This document shows, in pieces, positions 34,663 through 43,230 of a stretch of 64,000 bases of DNA; position 1 is the first letter of the stretch, and every line of letters starts with the position of its first letter. A program made the translations under genes and the position numbers. The notes beneath the pieces were generated by a model. The model saw only the letters and a list, made by a program, of their open reading frames with translations. It was not told where the DNA came from and made no database searches. Source of the stretch: Fulvimarina manganoxydans (GTDB lineage: Bacteria; Pseudomonadota; Alphaproteobacteria; Rhizobiales; Rhizobiaceae); assembly GCF_900176465.1 (NCBI RefSeq), contig NZ_FWXR01000011.1:82594-146593 (forward strand). Direction: 5' to 3'.

Positions 34663-35717
34663 CGGGGCGCTCCGTTGAGCTTGGACCAATCGAAACTCGC
34701 CCCATCGAGGCGGTGATCGCAGATGTAATAGAGGGTGTCGCCGGACGAAATCGTGACGTCGTCGAGACAATTGAGATCGACCGTGCCGTTCTGCCCGATG
34801 CCGACCAGGGTCGCGCGATAGCCCTTGCGCAGACCGGTCAACGCTTGCTCATAGGTGAATGGCCCGGCCCGTTCCGGCACTTTGATGGAGTAGGCGGTGT
34901 CGGCGGAGGCGGCCGAGAGAAGCAGCTTGGCGACCTTGGACGAACCCGGATCGCGGGCCGAGCGCACCAGAAGCTCGGAGGAGAGCGAGGTGATCGTCTC
35001 AACGCGTTCGGCCTGACGCGACAGGATGTCGGCGGTCGCCTGATATTCGAAATGGGCGACCACATGGCTAGAGGGACAGACCGTCGTCGCGACGAGGGCG
35101 GCGGCGAGCGTTTCGTCGTCGTTTTCCCCGCGCACCACGATCGAGCGAGCGCCTTTCGCGCCGGCGCGCTCCAAAGCCTGAGGATCGGCAAGCCGCTGCG
35201 CTTTGACGAAGTCGATCTCGCCGGGCATCGGATTGTCCTCGATCGACTTGGCGATCAAGACGGGCAGCGGCTCGTCCTCTGTGCGCTCGCCCGCGACGAG
35301 TTCGAGCATGGCGCGGCTCGTTCCGTCCTGCCAGCCGAGCACGACGAGATGGCCTTCGCGCCCATGATAGTCGCCGAGACCTTTCATCTTCCGCCTCCAG
35401 ACCTCGCTGATACCCGACAGAAGCTTGCCGAGCGTTGCGGTGAAGATCGCGATCGCCCCTGGCAGAATCCACAAAGCGGTGATCAGCCGGCCGGCATCGC
35501 TCGAAGGCGACAGATCGCCATAGCCGACCGTCGTCGCCGTCACCATGTAATAATAGACGAAGCCGACCGCGTCATCCGTCAGGGCGCTCTCTCCGGCGAG
35601 AGCGAGAAGGAGCCAGCTCACGAGGAAATGAGCGACCAGCATAAGGAGAAGGGCGCTCCAGGTGAGCTCGGCAAGCGCCACATAGGCACGGCGCAGAACC
35701 CTGGAAAAGACGGGCAT
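34659..35717 (-). CDS. Two-TM potassium channel with TrkA-N (RCK) domains
   Basis: A 352-residue channel subunit. Transmembrane 1 is at about 15-42. The pore loop has selectivity filter TTVGYGD (about 62-68), and transmembrane 2 is at about 77-100. A cytoplasmic RCK-like domain follows (EGHLVVLGWQDG at about 121-132, then ENDDETLAAALVA). It resembles bacterial KtrA/Kch-type ligand-gated potassium channels. It is first in the operon, coupled to DUF2491. E. coli yjf has no channel gene, so this is a notable addition. Confidence 0.88.
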   Translation of the reverse strand: MPVFSRVLRRAYVALAELTWSALLLMLVAHFLVSWLLLALAGESALTDDAVGFVYYYMVTATTVGYGDLSPSSDAGRLITALWILPGAIAIFTATLGKLLSGISEVWRRKMKGLGDYHGREGHLVVLGWQDGTSRAMLELVAGERTEDEPLPVLIAKSIEDNPMPGEIDFVKAQRLADPQALERAGAKGARSIVVRGENDDETLAAALVATTVCPSSHVVAHFEYQATADILSRQAERVETITSLSSELLVRSARDPGSSKVAKLLLSAASADTAYSIKVPERAGPFTYEQALTGLRKGYRATLVGIGQNGTVDLNCLDDVTISSGDTLYYICDHRLDGASFDWSKLNGAPR

Positions 35718-35851
35718 CGCATTCCCTTTGCGCGTCTCGAACGAGCTTTATCGATCAGTCGGGCGAACCGGCCAGCTTCGATTGAACATAGGAATAGGCC
35801 CGATGTAAAACCGGGCGCCACGTCATTGTCCCAATGAGGAGAGAAACCCCT

Positions 35852-36283
35852 GTGGAACCCTGGAATCTGGCCAGTCTGACGGAGCTTTTCGCATCCGATC
35901 CGGAAGAGCTCGGCGATGTCGATGTGGAGATTGTCGAAGGCACCGAGGTGATTCGGGTCATCTTGAAGGAAAAAGGTGACCTCGACGTCCTGATCACCGC
36001 CTCCGGCGATCAGGTGCTGGCGAGCGTGATTCTCACTCGCGCGAACGACATTCCGCGCCGCGAGGCCTTCGACCGGATGATCCTTGCGACCCATAAGCTG
36101 GTACCGCTCTCGACCTTCGGCATCGTCACGATCGACGGCGAAGAATGGTATGAGCTGTTCGGCTCGCTCTCGGCCCATTCGAGCGAACATGCGATGGTCG
36201 AGGAAGTGGCCGTTCTCGCCGCCAATGCGGTGGATGCGGCCAATATGATCGAGGAATGGAAGAACGGGGAGTTCGGCCAATGA
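35852..36283 (+). CDS. DUF2170 protein (YjfI family)
   Basis: A 143-residue acidic protein with an N-terminal alpha/beta half and a C-terminal helical half (MVEEVAVLAANAVDAANMIEE). It matches DUF2170, the family of E. coli YjfI. GTG 35852 is preceded by AGGAGAG at 8 nt; an in-frame ATG at 35834 has no site. The stop overlaps the pspA start (ATGA). It is divergent from the channel operon across 134 nt. Confidence 0.82.
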   Translation: MEPWNLASLTELFASDPEELGDVDVEIVEGTEVIRVILKEKGDLDVLITASGDQVLASVILTRANDIPRREAFDRMILATHKLVPLSTFGIVTIDGEEWYELFGSLSAHSSEHAMVEEVAVLAANAVDAANMIEEWKNGEFGQ

Positions 36284-37023
36284 GCGTTTGGGGCAAGCTG
36301 TTCACCGCCGTGCGCGGCGGCGTCAACGAGGCGGCGGAGGCTGCGGCCGATACGCAGGCCCTGCGCATTCTCGACCAGGAGATTCGCGACGCCGAGAATT
36401 CCCTGCGTAAGGCGCGCTCTGATCTCGCCGGCATCATGGCCTCGGCCAAGCAGCTGGCGCGGCGCATCGCCGAGGCGAAGGAGAAGGAGGCCCGCGACAT
36501 GGAATCGGCTCGGGCCGCCATGCAGGCCGGCCGCGAGGATCTTGCCCGGGGGCTCGCCGAGCGGATCTCCAAGCTTCGCGGCGACATCCAGCGCGACGAA
36601 GGCGAATATGAGCGCATGCAGACGAGCCAGCAGCAGATGATGCGGGCCGTCCAGGACACCGAGCACCGCTTGCAGCAGATGCGGCGCGAGGTGGAGAACG
36701 TGAAGGCCAACGAGTCGCTGATCAAGGCGCAGTCGGCGATCGCGCACTCCCAATCGGGCGTCAATTCCAAGCTCGGCAATGCGATGGACTCGCTGGAGCG
36801 CATTCGCAAGCGCCAGGACGACACGCGCGGGCGGATCGAGGCCGGCGCCGAACTCGCGGCCCTGGAATCGGGCTCGGACCTCGATCGCCAGCTTCTCGAA
36901 GCCGGCATCGGCGGCAAGTCTTCGTCGGCCGACGACGTTCTCGCCCAGATCATGGGCGGCTCTTCGCAGCCTTCGATCGGCGCTTCGCGCGACCCGCTCT
37001 CGATCGAGCGCAAGGGCGAGTAA
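36280..37023 (+). CDS. pspA: PspA/IM30-family membrane-stress protein (YjfJ-like)
   Basis: A 247-residue ESCRT-III-like protein. Helix 0 (MSVWGKLFTAVRGG) is amphipathic and membrane-binding. A long coiled-coil hairpin follows (about 25-150), then further helices and a disordered tail. PspA proteins coat and repair stressed inner membrane. No PspF, PspB or PspC gene is present; the partners here are those of the yjf type. Confidence 0.88.
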   Translation: MSVWGKLFTAVRGGVNEAAEAAADTQALRILDQEIRDAENSLRKARSDLAGIMASAKQLARRIAEAKEKEARDMESARAAMQAGREDLARGLAERISKLRGDIQRDEGEYERMQTSQQQMMRAVQDTEHRLQQMRREVENVKANESLIKAQSAIAHSQSGVNSKLGNAMDSLERIRKRQDDTRGRIEAGAELAALESGSDLDRQLLEAGIGGKSSSADDVLAQIMGGSSQPSIGASRDPLSIERKGE

Positions 37024-37050
37024 GGCCCCGCGTCAGACCATGAGACGAAA

Positions 37051-37080
37051 AACCGGCGCGGGACAGCTCCCGCGCCGGTT
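37051..37080 (+). terminator. Terminator-like hairpin after pspA
   Basis: A perfect 13-bp stem (AACCGGCGCGGGA, loop CAGC, and its complement) starts 28 nt after the pspA stop. The T-run is short (TTTGCATCT, partly in the stem). Confidence 0.65.
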
Positions 37081-37239
37081 TGCATCTGCTGGGGATGGCA
37101 GCGAGGCCGCCGCTGCCCTCGAATCTCCTCACAGAGAGGCCGCTCGGACGATCCCTCGAAAGACCAGGCGTCCTGAATTTCGCTGCCGGGCCGGATTTGC
37201 GGGCGAGGCAGCGCCAGACGCGAGCAGATTTGGGCGCCC

Positions 37240-37893
37240 ATGACGACCGACCAAACCGACCCCCCGCCTTCAAAGCTCGAACCGGCCGTCTGGCTGATCG
37301 GCAACGCGCCGGTCGCGGAGGATCGCTCGCGGGCGATCGACGGGGCGGAGGTGGTTGTCCGGTTCAACAATGCCTTCGGCTTCGGCGGGGTCAATGGCGC
37401 GCGAACGACCCATCTCTTCCTGATCAATTGCGGCGGGCAGGCCCGGGAATGGCTCGGCAATGCCCAATTGACCGAAGGCGCGGCGGTTCGGGGCGCCGAT
37501 GATATCCTGTTGCCGATCCACCCGGCCAAGGACGATCTCTACAGGCCGCCCTTGACGGAAGCCGAGCGCCACGAGCCCGACGCCGTCAATATGGCGCACG
37601 CGATGACCCTGATGCTGCGCGGCGCCGGCAAGCGCGTCGGCATCCTGCCGCCGGAGCTGTTTCTCAAAGCCTGCCGGGTCATCGGCTATGAGCGACCCGA
37701 ACGGGGCATGGCGGCGCCCTCGACTGGGCTAATCGCGCTCCTCTGGGCACTGGAAAACTTCGATCTGCCGATCGTCGCGACCGGCTTCGGCTTCGATGGC
37801 TGGCCGGGCCATCGCTGGGTGGCCGAGCGCGCTTTCTTCGAGACACTGCGGGACGAAGGCCGGCTCCTTATCCATCCGCTGGACCAGGGCTGA
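37240..37893 (+). CDS. GT29-like / urease-operon-accessory-like protein
   Basis: A 217-residue protein. The N-terminal region (VWLIGNAPVAEDRSRAIDGA, then VVVRFNNAFGFGG) resembles the sialyltransferase-type motif of glycosyltransferase family 29. The same fold is annotated in rhizobia as urease operon accessory protein. No urease genes are nearby, and it leads a glycosyltransferase cluster, so a glycan role is more likely. The ATG has no strong ribosome-binding site. Confidence 0.6.
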   Translation: MTTDQTDPPPSKLEPAVWLIGNAPVAEDRSRAIDGAEVVVRFNNAFGFGGVNGARTTHLFLINCGGQAREWLGNAQLTEGAAVRGADDILLPIHPAKDDLYRPPLTEAERHEPDAVNMAHAMTLMLRGAGKRVGILPPELFLKACRVIGYERPERGMAAPSTGLIALLWALENFDLPIVATGFGFDGWPGHRWVAERAFFETLRDEGRLLIHPLDQG

Positions 37894-38060
37894 GCCGAAA
37901 TCTTTGCGTTGCCGCGACCCGGTCTCCGCGTTCTGGCGCTGGGCCGGCCCTAACTGTCGGGACCAATCTCATCGACCGGTTTTCGCGTGTCCGCCAAAGC
38001 CCGTCACATCGCAAAGAGGCGACGGGACAAGCATTCGCCCGACCGCCGCTCAGAGGTCCT

Positions 38061-39155
38061 ATGAAACCCATTGCCTTCTTCGTCCATCATCAGGGCCGCG
38101 GCCACGCCAACCGGACCATGGCGATGGTCGAGGCGTTTTCGAAGGCACGTCCCGTCTCCGTCATCACAGCCGGGCCGCATCTGTTCGACGGCTTTTCCCG
38201 CGATATCGAACTCGTCGCCTTGCCGAACATGATCGGCGCCAGCGTTCCGACCTCGCGCCTTTATGCCGAGCCGACGCCCTCGGTCCTCCATTGCGTTCCA
38301 CTCGGCCTGAAGGAGATGCGCGCCACCATGCGCATGATCCTCGATCATCTCGACGATCGCGGGGTGGGGCTCTTCGTCGTCGACGTCTCGTCCGAAATCG
38401 CGCTGATGTCGCGCATCGCCTCCGTGCCCGCCGCCCAGATCCGCATGCATGGCGACCGCTCCGATGTCGGGCATCTGGGAAGTTACGAATCGAGCGTCGG
38501 AATGCTCGCGCCTTTCGACGAGCGACTAGAACAGGCCGACTATCCAGCGCATCTGAAGGCTAAGACCTTCTATTCCGGCGGGCTCTGCACCACCCGCGAT
38601 CCCGTCCTCAGCCGGGAAGAGGCACGCGCGAAATTGGGCCTCGACCAGAACCGTGAGATCGTCGTCGTCCTGACCGGGGGCGGCGGCGCCGGGACGCCCT
38701 ATGCGCCGCTCACCGTTGGGGCGCGGGCGCTCCCCGATGCCGAATGGCTGGTCCTCGGACCGACGCTGAAAGAGGGTCACGAGACCAATTTCGCCAATCT
38801 CAAGGAGCTCGGCTGGGTCCCGAACGTAACCGATCACTTGGCCGCCGCCGATATCGTCATCGCCTCGGCCGGCGACAATACGGTGACCGAGATCGCCCGC
38901 GTCGGCCGACCTTTCGTCGTCATGCCGGAATGGCGCTATTTCGGCGAACAGGCGCGCAAGGCCGAAGCCCTGGCCGCGCTCGACGCCGCAGTCCTTGCTC
39001 CTCGCTGGCCCGGCGATATTCCGAACTGGCAGGCGCTGATGAACGAGGCGCGCCGCCTTGATACGGCACGGATCGCAACGCTCTACGATCCGGACGCAGC
39101 CACAAAGGCAGCGGGCTGGCTGGAGCGCCTCACCGACGAGCTTTGGGATGAATGA
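38061..39155 (+). CDS. Glycosyltransferase, MurG/GT28-like
   Basis: A 364-residue GT-B fold protein with N-terminal HHQGRGHANRTMAMVEA and a C-terminal nucleotide-sugar site (SAGDNTVTEIARVGRPFVVMP). It resembles MurG/UGT-type transferases. The acceptor and donor are unknown. It is separated from the preceding gene by 167 nt and meets the minus-strand GT2 gene convergently at 39180. Confidence 0.8.
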   Translation: MKPIAFFVHHQGRGHANRTMAMVEAFSKARPVSVITAGPHLFDGFSRDIELVALPNMIGASVPTSRLYAEPTPSVLHCVPLGLKEMRATMRMILDHLDDRGVGLFVVDVSSEIALMSRIASVPAAQIRMHGDRSDVGHLGSYESSVGMLAPFDERLEQADYPAHLKAKTFYSGGLCTTRDPVLSREEARAKLGLDQNREIVVVLTGGGGAGTPYAPLTVGARALPDAEWLVLGPTLKEGHETNFANLKELGWVPNVTDHLAAADIVIASAGDNTVTEIARVGRPFVVMPEWRYFGEQARKAEALAALDAAVLAPRWPGDIPNWQALMNEARRLDTARIATLYDPDAATKAAGWLERLTDELWDE

Positions 39156-39179
39156 CGGATAAAGCTTGTGGCTCTCTCG

Positions 39180-40043
39180 TCAGCTGAAGCGGACATGGCC
39201 CGGCTGGCGGGCCGCCGCGATCATCTCCGCATCCGGCTCGCGCAGGCAGACAATGTCGCCAGCCTCTTGCGACCACTCGATCAGGCCCGTCTCGGCAAGC
39301 TGACCGAGCCAGTAGGTCATGCACCATCGCCCATGTTTTTCGTGAAAGCGCCGCGCATTGCGGATGATCGAGCCGAAATGGTTGAGCGGTGGGATATGGA
39401 CCGTGTGGTGCTGGTGATAGGCGCGGGCTCCTGCCGTCCACCAGACCGGGATTCCGGACTTGTCGAGACGGGCCGCTAGATCGGTTTCCTCGCCGCCATA
39501 GCCGACAAAGCGTTCGTCCATTCCGCCAAGCCGGTTCCATAAAGACTTTCGAAGGGCAAAGGACAGACCCCAGAATTCGCCCGCGTCCGGTTCTCGGCGC
39601 CAGCCTGTCGCCGGCATTCCCGGCTTTGAGGGATGGGCGATGCCGACGGCATCGAGGCTCGCGGTGTCGAGCGGATTCGTCACGGCGCCCTCCGGCAGAT
39701 AGAGAACCTCGCCCAGAAACAGGCCGTGCTCAGAGGCGCTCGCTCGCTCGAAGTTCTCGACGAGGGTCGGGCTGGCGATGCAATCGACGTCGAGAAAGAC
39801 GAGCGTATCGCCCTTCGCCGCCGCCGCCGCGCGATTTCTGGCCTTTGCGAGCGGCAGGGCTTGGCCGGTCACGGTCAGGGCGCGGACCGGCAGGCCGATC
39901 GCCGGCAGGTCCGGCTCGATCGTCTCCTGCATGAAGGCGATGACCAGTTCGTCGGGACGCCGCGTTTGCGCGGAGAGGCTTTGCATCAGATTGACGAGAT
40001 GGGCGCGGCGCCCGCGCACGAGGGTCAGGACGCTGAGGCTCAA
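39180..40043 (-). CDS. Family 2 glycosyltransferase
   Basis: A 287-residue GT-A enzyme with the nucleotide-sugar motif region ending in VFLDVDCIASP (DxD) and a later GGEETDLAARL acidic motif. The start is a TTG at 40043 overlapping the upstream stop as TTGA, so it is coupled to the sucrose-phosphate synthase gene. An acceptor saccharide cannot be inferred. Confidence 0.84.
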   Translation of the reverse strand: MSLSVLTLVRGRRAHLVNLMQSLSAQTRRPDELVIAFMQETIEPDLPAIGLPVRALTVTGQALPLAKARNRAAAAAKGDTLVFLDVDCIASPTLVENFERASASEHGLFLGEVLYLPEGAVTNPLDTASLDAVGIAHPSKPGMPATGWRREPDAGEFWGLSFALRKSLWNRLGGMDERFVGYGGEETDLAARLDKSGIPVWWTAGARAYHQHHTVHIPPLNHFGSIIRNARRFHEKHGRWCMTYWLGQLAETGLIEWSQEAGDIVCLREPDAEMIAAARQPGHVRFS

Positions 40044-42121
40044 TGGATGCCCGCCCGAAGGGTCCGGTTGCGGAAATGTTTGACGCCTTCGATAATGCCG
40101 AGGGCATGGCGGTTTCGCGCCACATAGGAATGGGCCAGATCGGCCCGGTTCGCCAAGCCATCCGAATAATTGGCGACGATGATCGATTGCGGCACAGAGC
40201 GCAGCATCTCGATATCGTTGCCGCTGTCGCCGGCGGCGAATACGTTCTCGTCGGCCAGCGTCAAACGACGTTTGAGATGGGCGATCGCCGCGCCCTTCGA
40301 GGCGGCGACGGGCAGAATGTCGAGATAGCGGCCATGGCTGTGGATGATCGAGGCGGCAAGGCCCTTGGATTTCAGATATGTCCGCAGCCGTGGCACGATC
40401 GATCGGTCGCCTTCGGCGAGATAGCTGAGCTTGAACTCGCGCTGTTCGAGCGCCCCTTGCGGAACGATCGCCTCGAAGCCGTCGAGGGCCTCAGCCAGCG
40501 CGCGTCTTTGCCAGCCTCTCGCGATCCTCCGGCTCCAGGCCTCGTCGCGCCGATAGGTGAGTCCGTTCTCGTCGAGCCAATAGATCTCGGAGCCGACCGA
40601 GGAGATGATGATTTCGGGGTTCGGCGCGTCCTGTTGTTCCAGAATTGAGAGCGCGCTGTGGAAGGAGCGGCCGGTCGCAACGGCGAAGGACAGCTCGGTC
40701 TCACCCTCGTGCCAGTGACGGAACGCCCGGATGGAGGGAAGCGAGCCGGTGAGCGTGTTATCGATATCGCAGACGAGGAGCTGGCGGACCCCTCGACCCG
40801 CCCTTCTGATGGCCGGGGCCACGAGCCGCGACGAAAGCCGCCGGCAACGCTCGGCATGGCTCTGCCAGTCATAGATCGACACCGCCTCCAAACCCTTCGT
40901 CGAATGGTCCTGCCAAAGCTCGCGATCCTTCAGGATATCGCGGCAAGCCTCGGCAATGGCGTCGGGGTTCTGCGGATTGACGAGCCGTCCGTTGCCGCAA
41001 CGCTCGACGATGTCGTTCGGACCGCCGCTATCGGTCGCAACCACCGGTAGGCCGCTCGCCGCCGCTTCGAGAAGCGTCAGACCGAAGGGCTCGTTCAGCG
41101 CCGGATTGGCGAAGACGCCGCGTCTGGCCCTCGCGAAAGCGTAGATCGCCGGAACGTCGCTCGGGCGATGGGATTTCGGGAGCGCAACCTTGCCATAGAG
41201 ATCGTGCCGGTCGATGGCATCCAAGATGCGGCGCATTTCGCCGGCAAGCTCGGGATCGAGATCGTCGATGTCCCGGCGTGTGCCGGCGACGATGATCAGA
41301 TTGGCATTTTCCTTGAGCCACGCATCGCGACCGAAAGCCTCGACGAGCATCGGAAGGTTCTTCTTGGCGACGGGTCTCGCAATCGCGAGGATTGCCGGTT
41401 TGTCGGGATCGCGCAAGAACGGGGCGATCATCTCGTCGACACGGGCGATCGGCTCAGCGGACCGATAGAGGCCGAGATCGCTGCCGGGCTCGACGATGCG
41501 GATCTTGCCGGGATCGTAACTGCGATAGGATGCATATTGGACTTCCGCCTCGTCGCGCGAGGAGGCGACGACGAGATCGGCTGTCTTGAAGGCCGCTTCC
41601 TCGACTTCGATGCGACGATCGAGCGAGGCACAGGCGTCTGGCGCAAGTTCACGCCCTCGAACGGTCTGGAATTTCACGCGACCGAGAGAATGGGCCGTGA
41701 AGACGAAGGGAATGCCGAAGCGCTTTCGGATCACAGCCGCCACGGTTGCGGCATCGGCGTAATGGGCATGGAGGATGTCGGGCCGGTCGGCTTGCGTGTC
41801 CAGCCAATTGCCGAGCCCTTCGGCAAGGCGCGGTGCTTCGGTCCACATCTCCTCTTTCGCCAGATAACCCGGCTGGTCGGTGGCGATGCGCAAAATTTCG
41901 ACCTTGGGGGCGATCCGCTCGAGGCCGGCGTGGTATTCGGGGCCGTAAACGCTGTCGAAGGCTCGCGTCGCGATGACGATCCGATCGATCGCGGGATTCT
42001 TGGCCTGAGCCTCGACCAACTCCAGAAGATATTTGATGTGACCACCGGTGTCGGGCGTCATGCCGTATTCGACATCCCGGGCTTTCAGGCAACCTTGGAG
42101 AGCGACGTGTACGATGAACAT
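40040..42121 (-). CDS. Sucrose-phosphate synthase/phosphatase fusion
   Basis: A 693-residue protein in two parts. Residues 1-440 are a GT4 sucrose-phosphate synthase-like domain (TPDTGGHIKYLLELV near 22-36; EPFGLTLLEAAASGLP with the E-x7-E motif). Residues 445-693 are a HAD-IIB sucrose-6-phosphatase domain (CDIDNTLTGS, later GDSGNDIEML). One polypeptide could thus convert UDP-glucose and fructose-6-phosphate to sucrose. Such fusions are known in cyanobacteria and some proteobacteria. The acceptor could be another sugar phosphate. It is divergent from 42184. Confidence 0.85.
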   Translation of the reverse strand: MFIVHVALQGCLKARDVEYGMTPDTGGHIKYLLELVEAQAKNPAIDRIVIATRAFDSVYGPEYHAGLERIAPKVEILRIATDQPGYLAKEEMWTEAPRLAEGLGNWLDTQADRPDILHAHYADAATVAAVIRKRFGIPFVFTAHSLGRVKFQTVRGRELAPDACASLDRRIEVEEAAFKTADLVVASSRDEAEVQYASYRSYDPGKIRIVEPGSDLGLYRSAEPIARVDEMIAPFLRDPDKPAILAIARPVAKKNLPMLVEAFGRDAWLKENANLIIVAGTRRDIDDLDPELAGEMRRILDAIDRHDLYGKVALPKSHRPSDVPAIYAFARARRGVFANPALNEPFGLTLLEAAASGLPVVATDSGGPNDIVERCGNGRLVNPQNPDAIAEACRDILKDRELWQDHSTKGLEAVSIYDWQSHAERCRRLSSRLVAPAIRRAGRGVRQLLVCDIDNTLTGSLPSIRAFRHWHEGETELSFAVATGRSFHSALSILEQQDAPNPEIIISSVGSEIYWLDENGLTYRRDEAWSRRIARGWQRRALAEALDGFEAIVPQGALEQREFKLSYLAEGDRSIVPRLRTYLKSKGLAASIIHSHGRYLDILPVAASKGAAIAHLKRRLTLADENVFAAGDSGNDIEMLRSVPQSIIVANYSDGLANRADLAHSYVARNRHALGIIEGVKHFRNRTLRAGIH

Positions 42122-42183
42122 GACGCGCTTTCTTTTCGTTTGGGAGCAGTACCAATTCTGCTTTCAGGCCCATATGGCTGCCG

Positions 42184-43230
42184 ATGAAACCGCTTCGAGT
42201 TGCTCAAGTCGCCCCTAACATCTTTCCCACGCCGCCGGGCCTGTCGGGCGGGACGGAGCGCATCGTTCACGATCTCTGCAAGGCGTTGGAATCGCTGAAT
42301 GTGGATGTGACGTTGTTCGCGCCATCCGATTCCGAATGCGACACTGTGCGCATTGGCGACCTGCCGAGCCTATCGGCTTTGGAAGCGCGATATGGCGCGG
42401 TGCCGCCGTCGATCCCCCAAGTGCTCGAAGCCGTGCAGATGGAGGCGCTTCGCAAGCAGCTCGAGAGTTTCGACATCGTCCATTGTCATGGCGAATTCGT
42501 CCACGCCGCGCTACTCGGCGAGCGGCGACCTCAGTCGCTCACCACCATTCACTGGCGGGTCGACGAGCTCGATCGGCAGCTCTTCTTCGCGGCCTTTCCC
42601 GACCTGCCGGTGGCGGGCATCTCGAACAGCCAGTTGGAAGGTGTCCCGCCAGCGAACCGGGCCGGTGTCGTCCATCACGGCCTCGACGCTTCGCGCTATC
42701 GGCTCGGAAAGGGCGGCGGGGGATATGCCGCCTTCATCGGTCGGATGACCGACCAGAAACAGCCGGATGCGGCGATCCGGATCGCCCAAGGCGCGGCCAT
42801 GCCGATCAAGCTTGCGGGCGCCGTCGATGTGGGCAATCCCACCTATTTCCGCGAAAGGGTCGAGCCCCTGATCGGCCGCGACGCCAAACATCTCGGAGCA
42901 ATCGACGATGAAGGCAAGCAGGCGCTTCTCGGCTCTGCCGAAGCGCTGCTTTTCCCGATCGACTGGCCGGAGCCATTCGGTCTTGTGATGATCGAGGCGA
43001 TGGCCTGCGGCACGCCGGTCATCGCCTTCAATCGCGGCGCGGTGCCCGAAATCCTCGAGGACGGCGTGACGGGGTTCATCGTCGAGACGGAAGGGGAGGC
43101 GACAGAGGCGTTGAAACGGATCGGCGGGCTTGATCGCGCCGCGATCCGGGCGCGCTTCGAGGCCCGTTTCACGGCAAGGCGTATGGCGGAGGATTATCTC
43201 GCGATCTATCGCAGGCTTCTCGCCCGATGA
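42184..43230 (+). CDS. Family 4 glycosyltransferase
   Basis: A 348-residue GT-B transferase with N-terminal PTPPGLSGGTERIVHDL and the GT4 motif EPFGLVMIEAMACGTPVIA. It starts 62 nt from the divergent sucrose-phosphate synthase gene. Its stop overlaps the next GT4 gene (ATGA). Confidence 0.85.
   Translation: MKPLRVAQVAPNIFPTPPGLSGGTERIVHDLCKALESLNVDVTLFAPSDSECDTVRIGDLPSLSALEARYGAVPPSIPQVLEAVQMEALRKQLESFDIVHCHGEFVHAALLGERRPQSLTTIHWRVDELDRQLFFAAFPDLPVAGISNSQLEGVPPANRAGVVHHGLDASRYRLGKGGGGYAAFIGRMTDQKQPDAAIRIAQGAAMPIKLAGAVDVGNPTYFRERVEPLIGRDAKHLGAIDDEGKQALLGSAEALLFPIDWPEPFGLVMIEAMACGTPVIAFNRGAVPEILEDGVTGFIVETEGEATEALKRIGGLDRAAIRARFEARFTARRMAEDYLAIYRRLLAR

Noticed and set aside
35718..35851. Sigma-54 promoter or PspF site in front of the PspA locus
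   Set aside because: No GG-N10-GC element was found; the candidate GGCATCGCATTCCCTTTGC has the wrong spacing.
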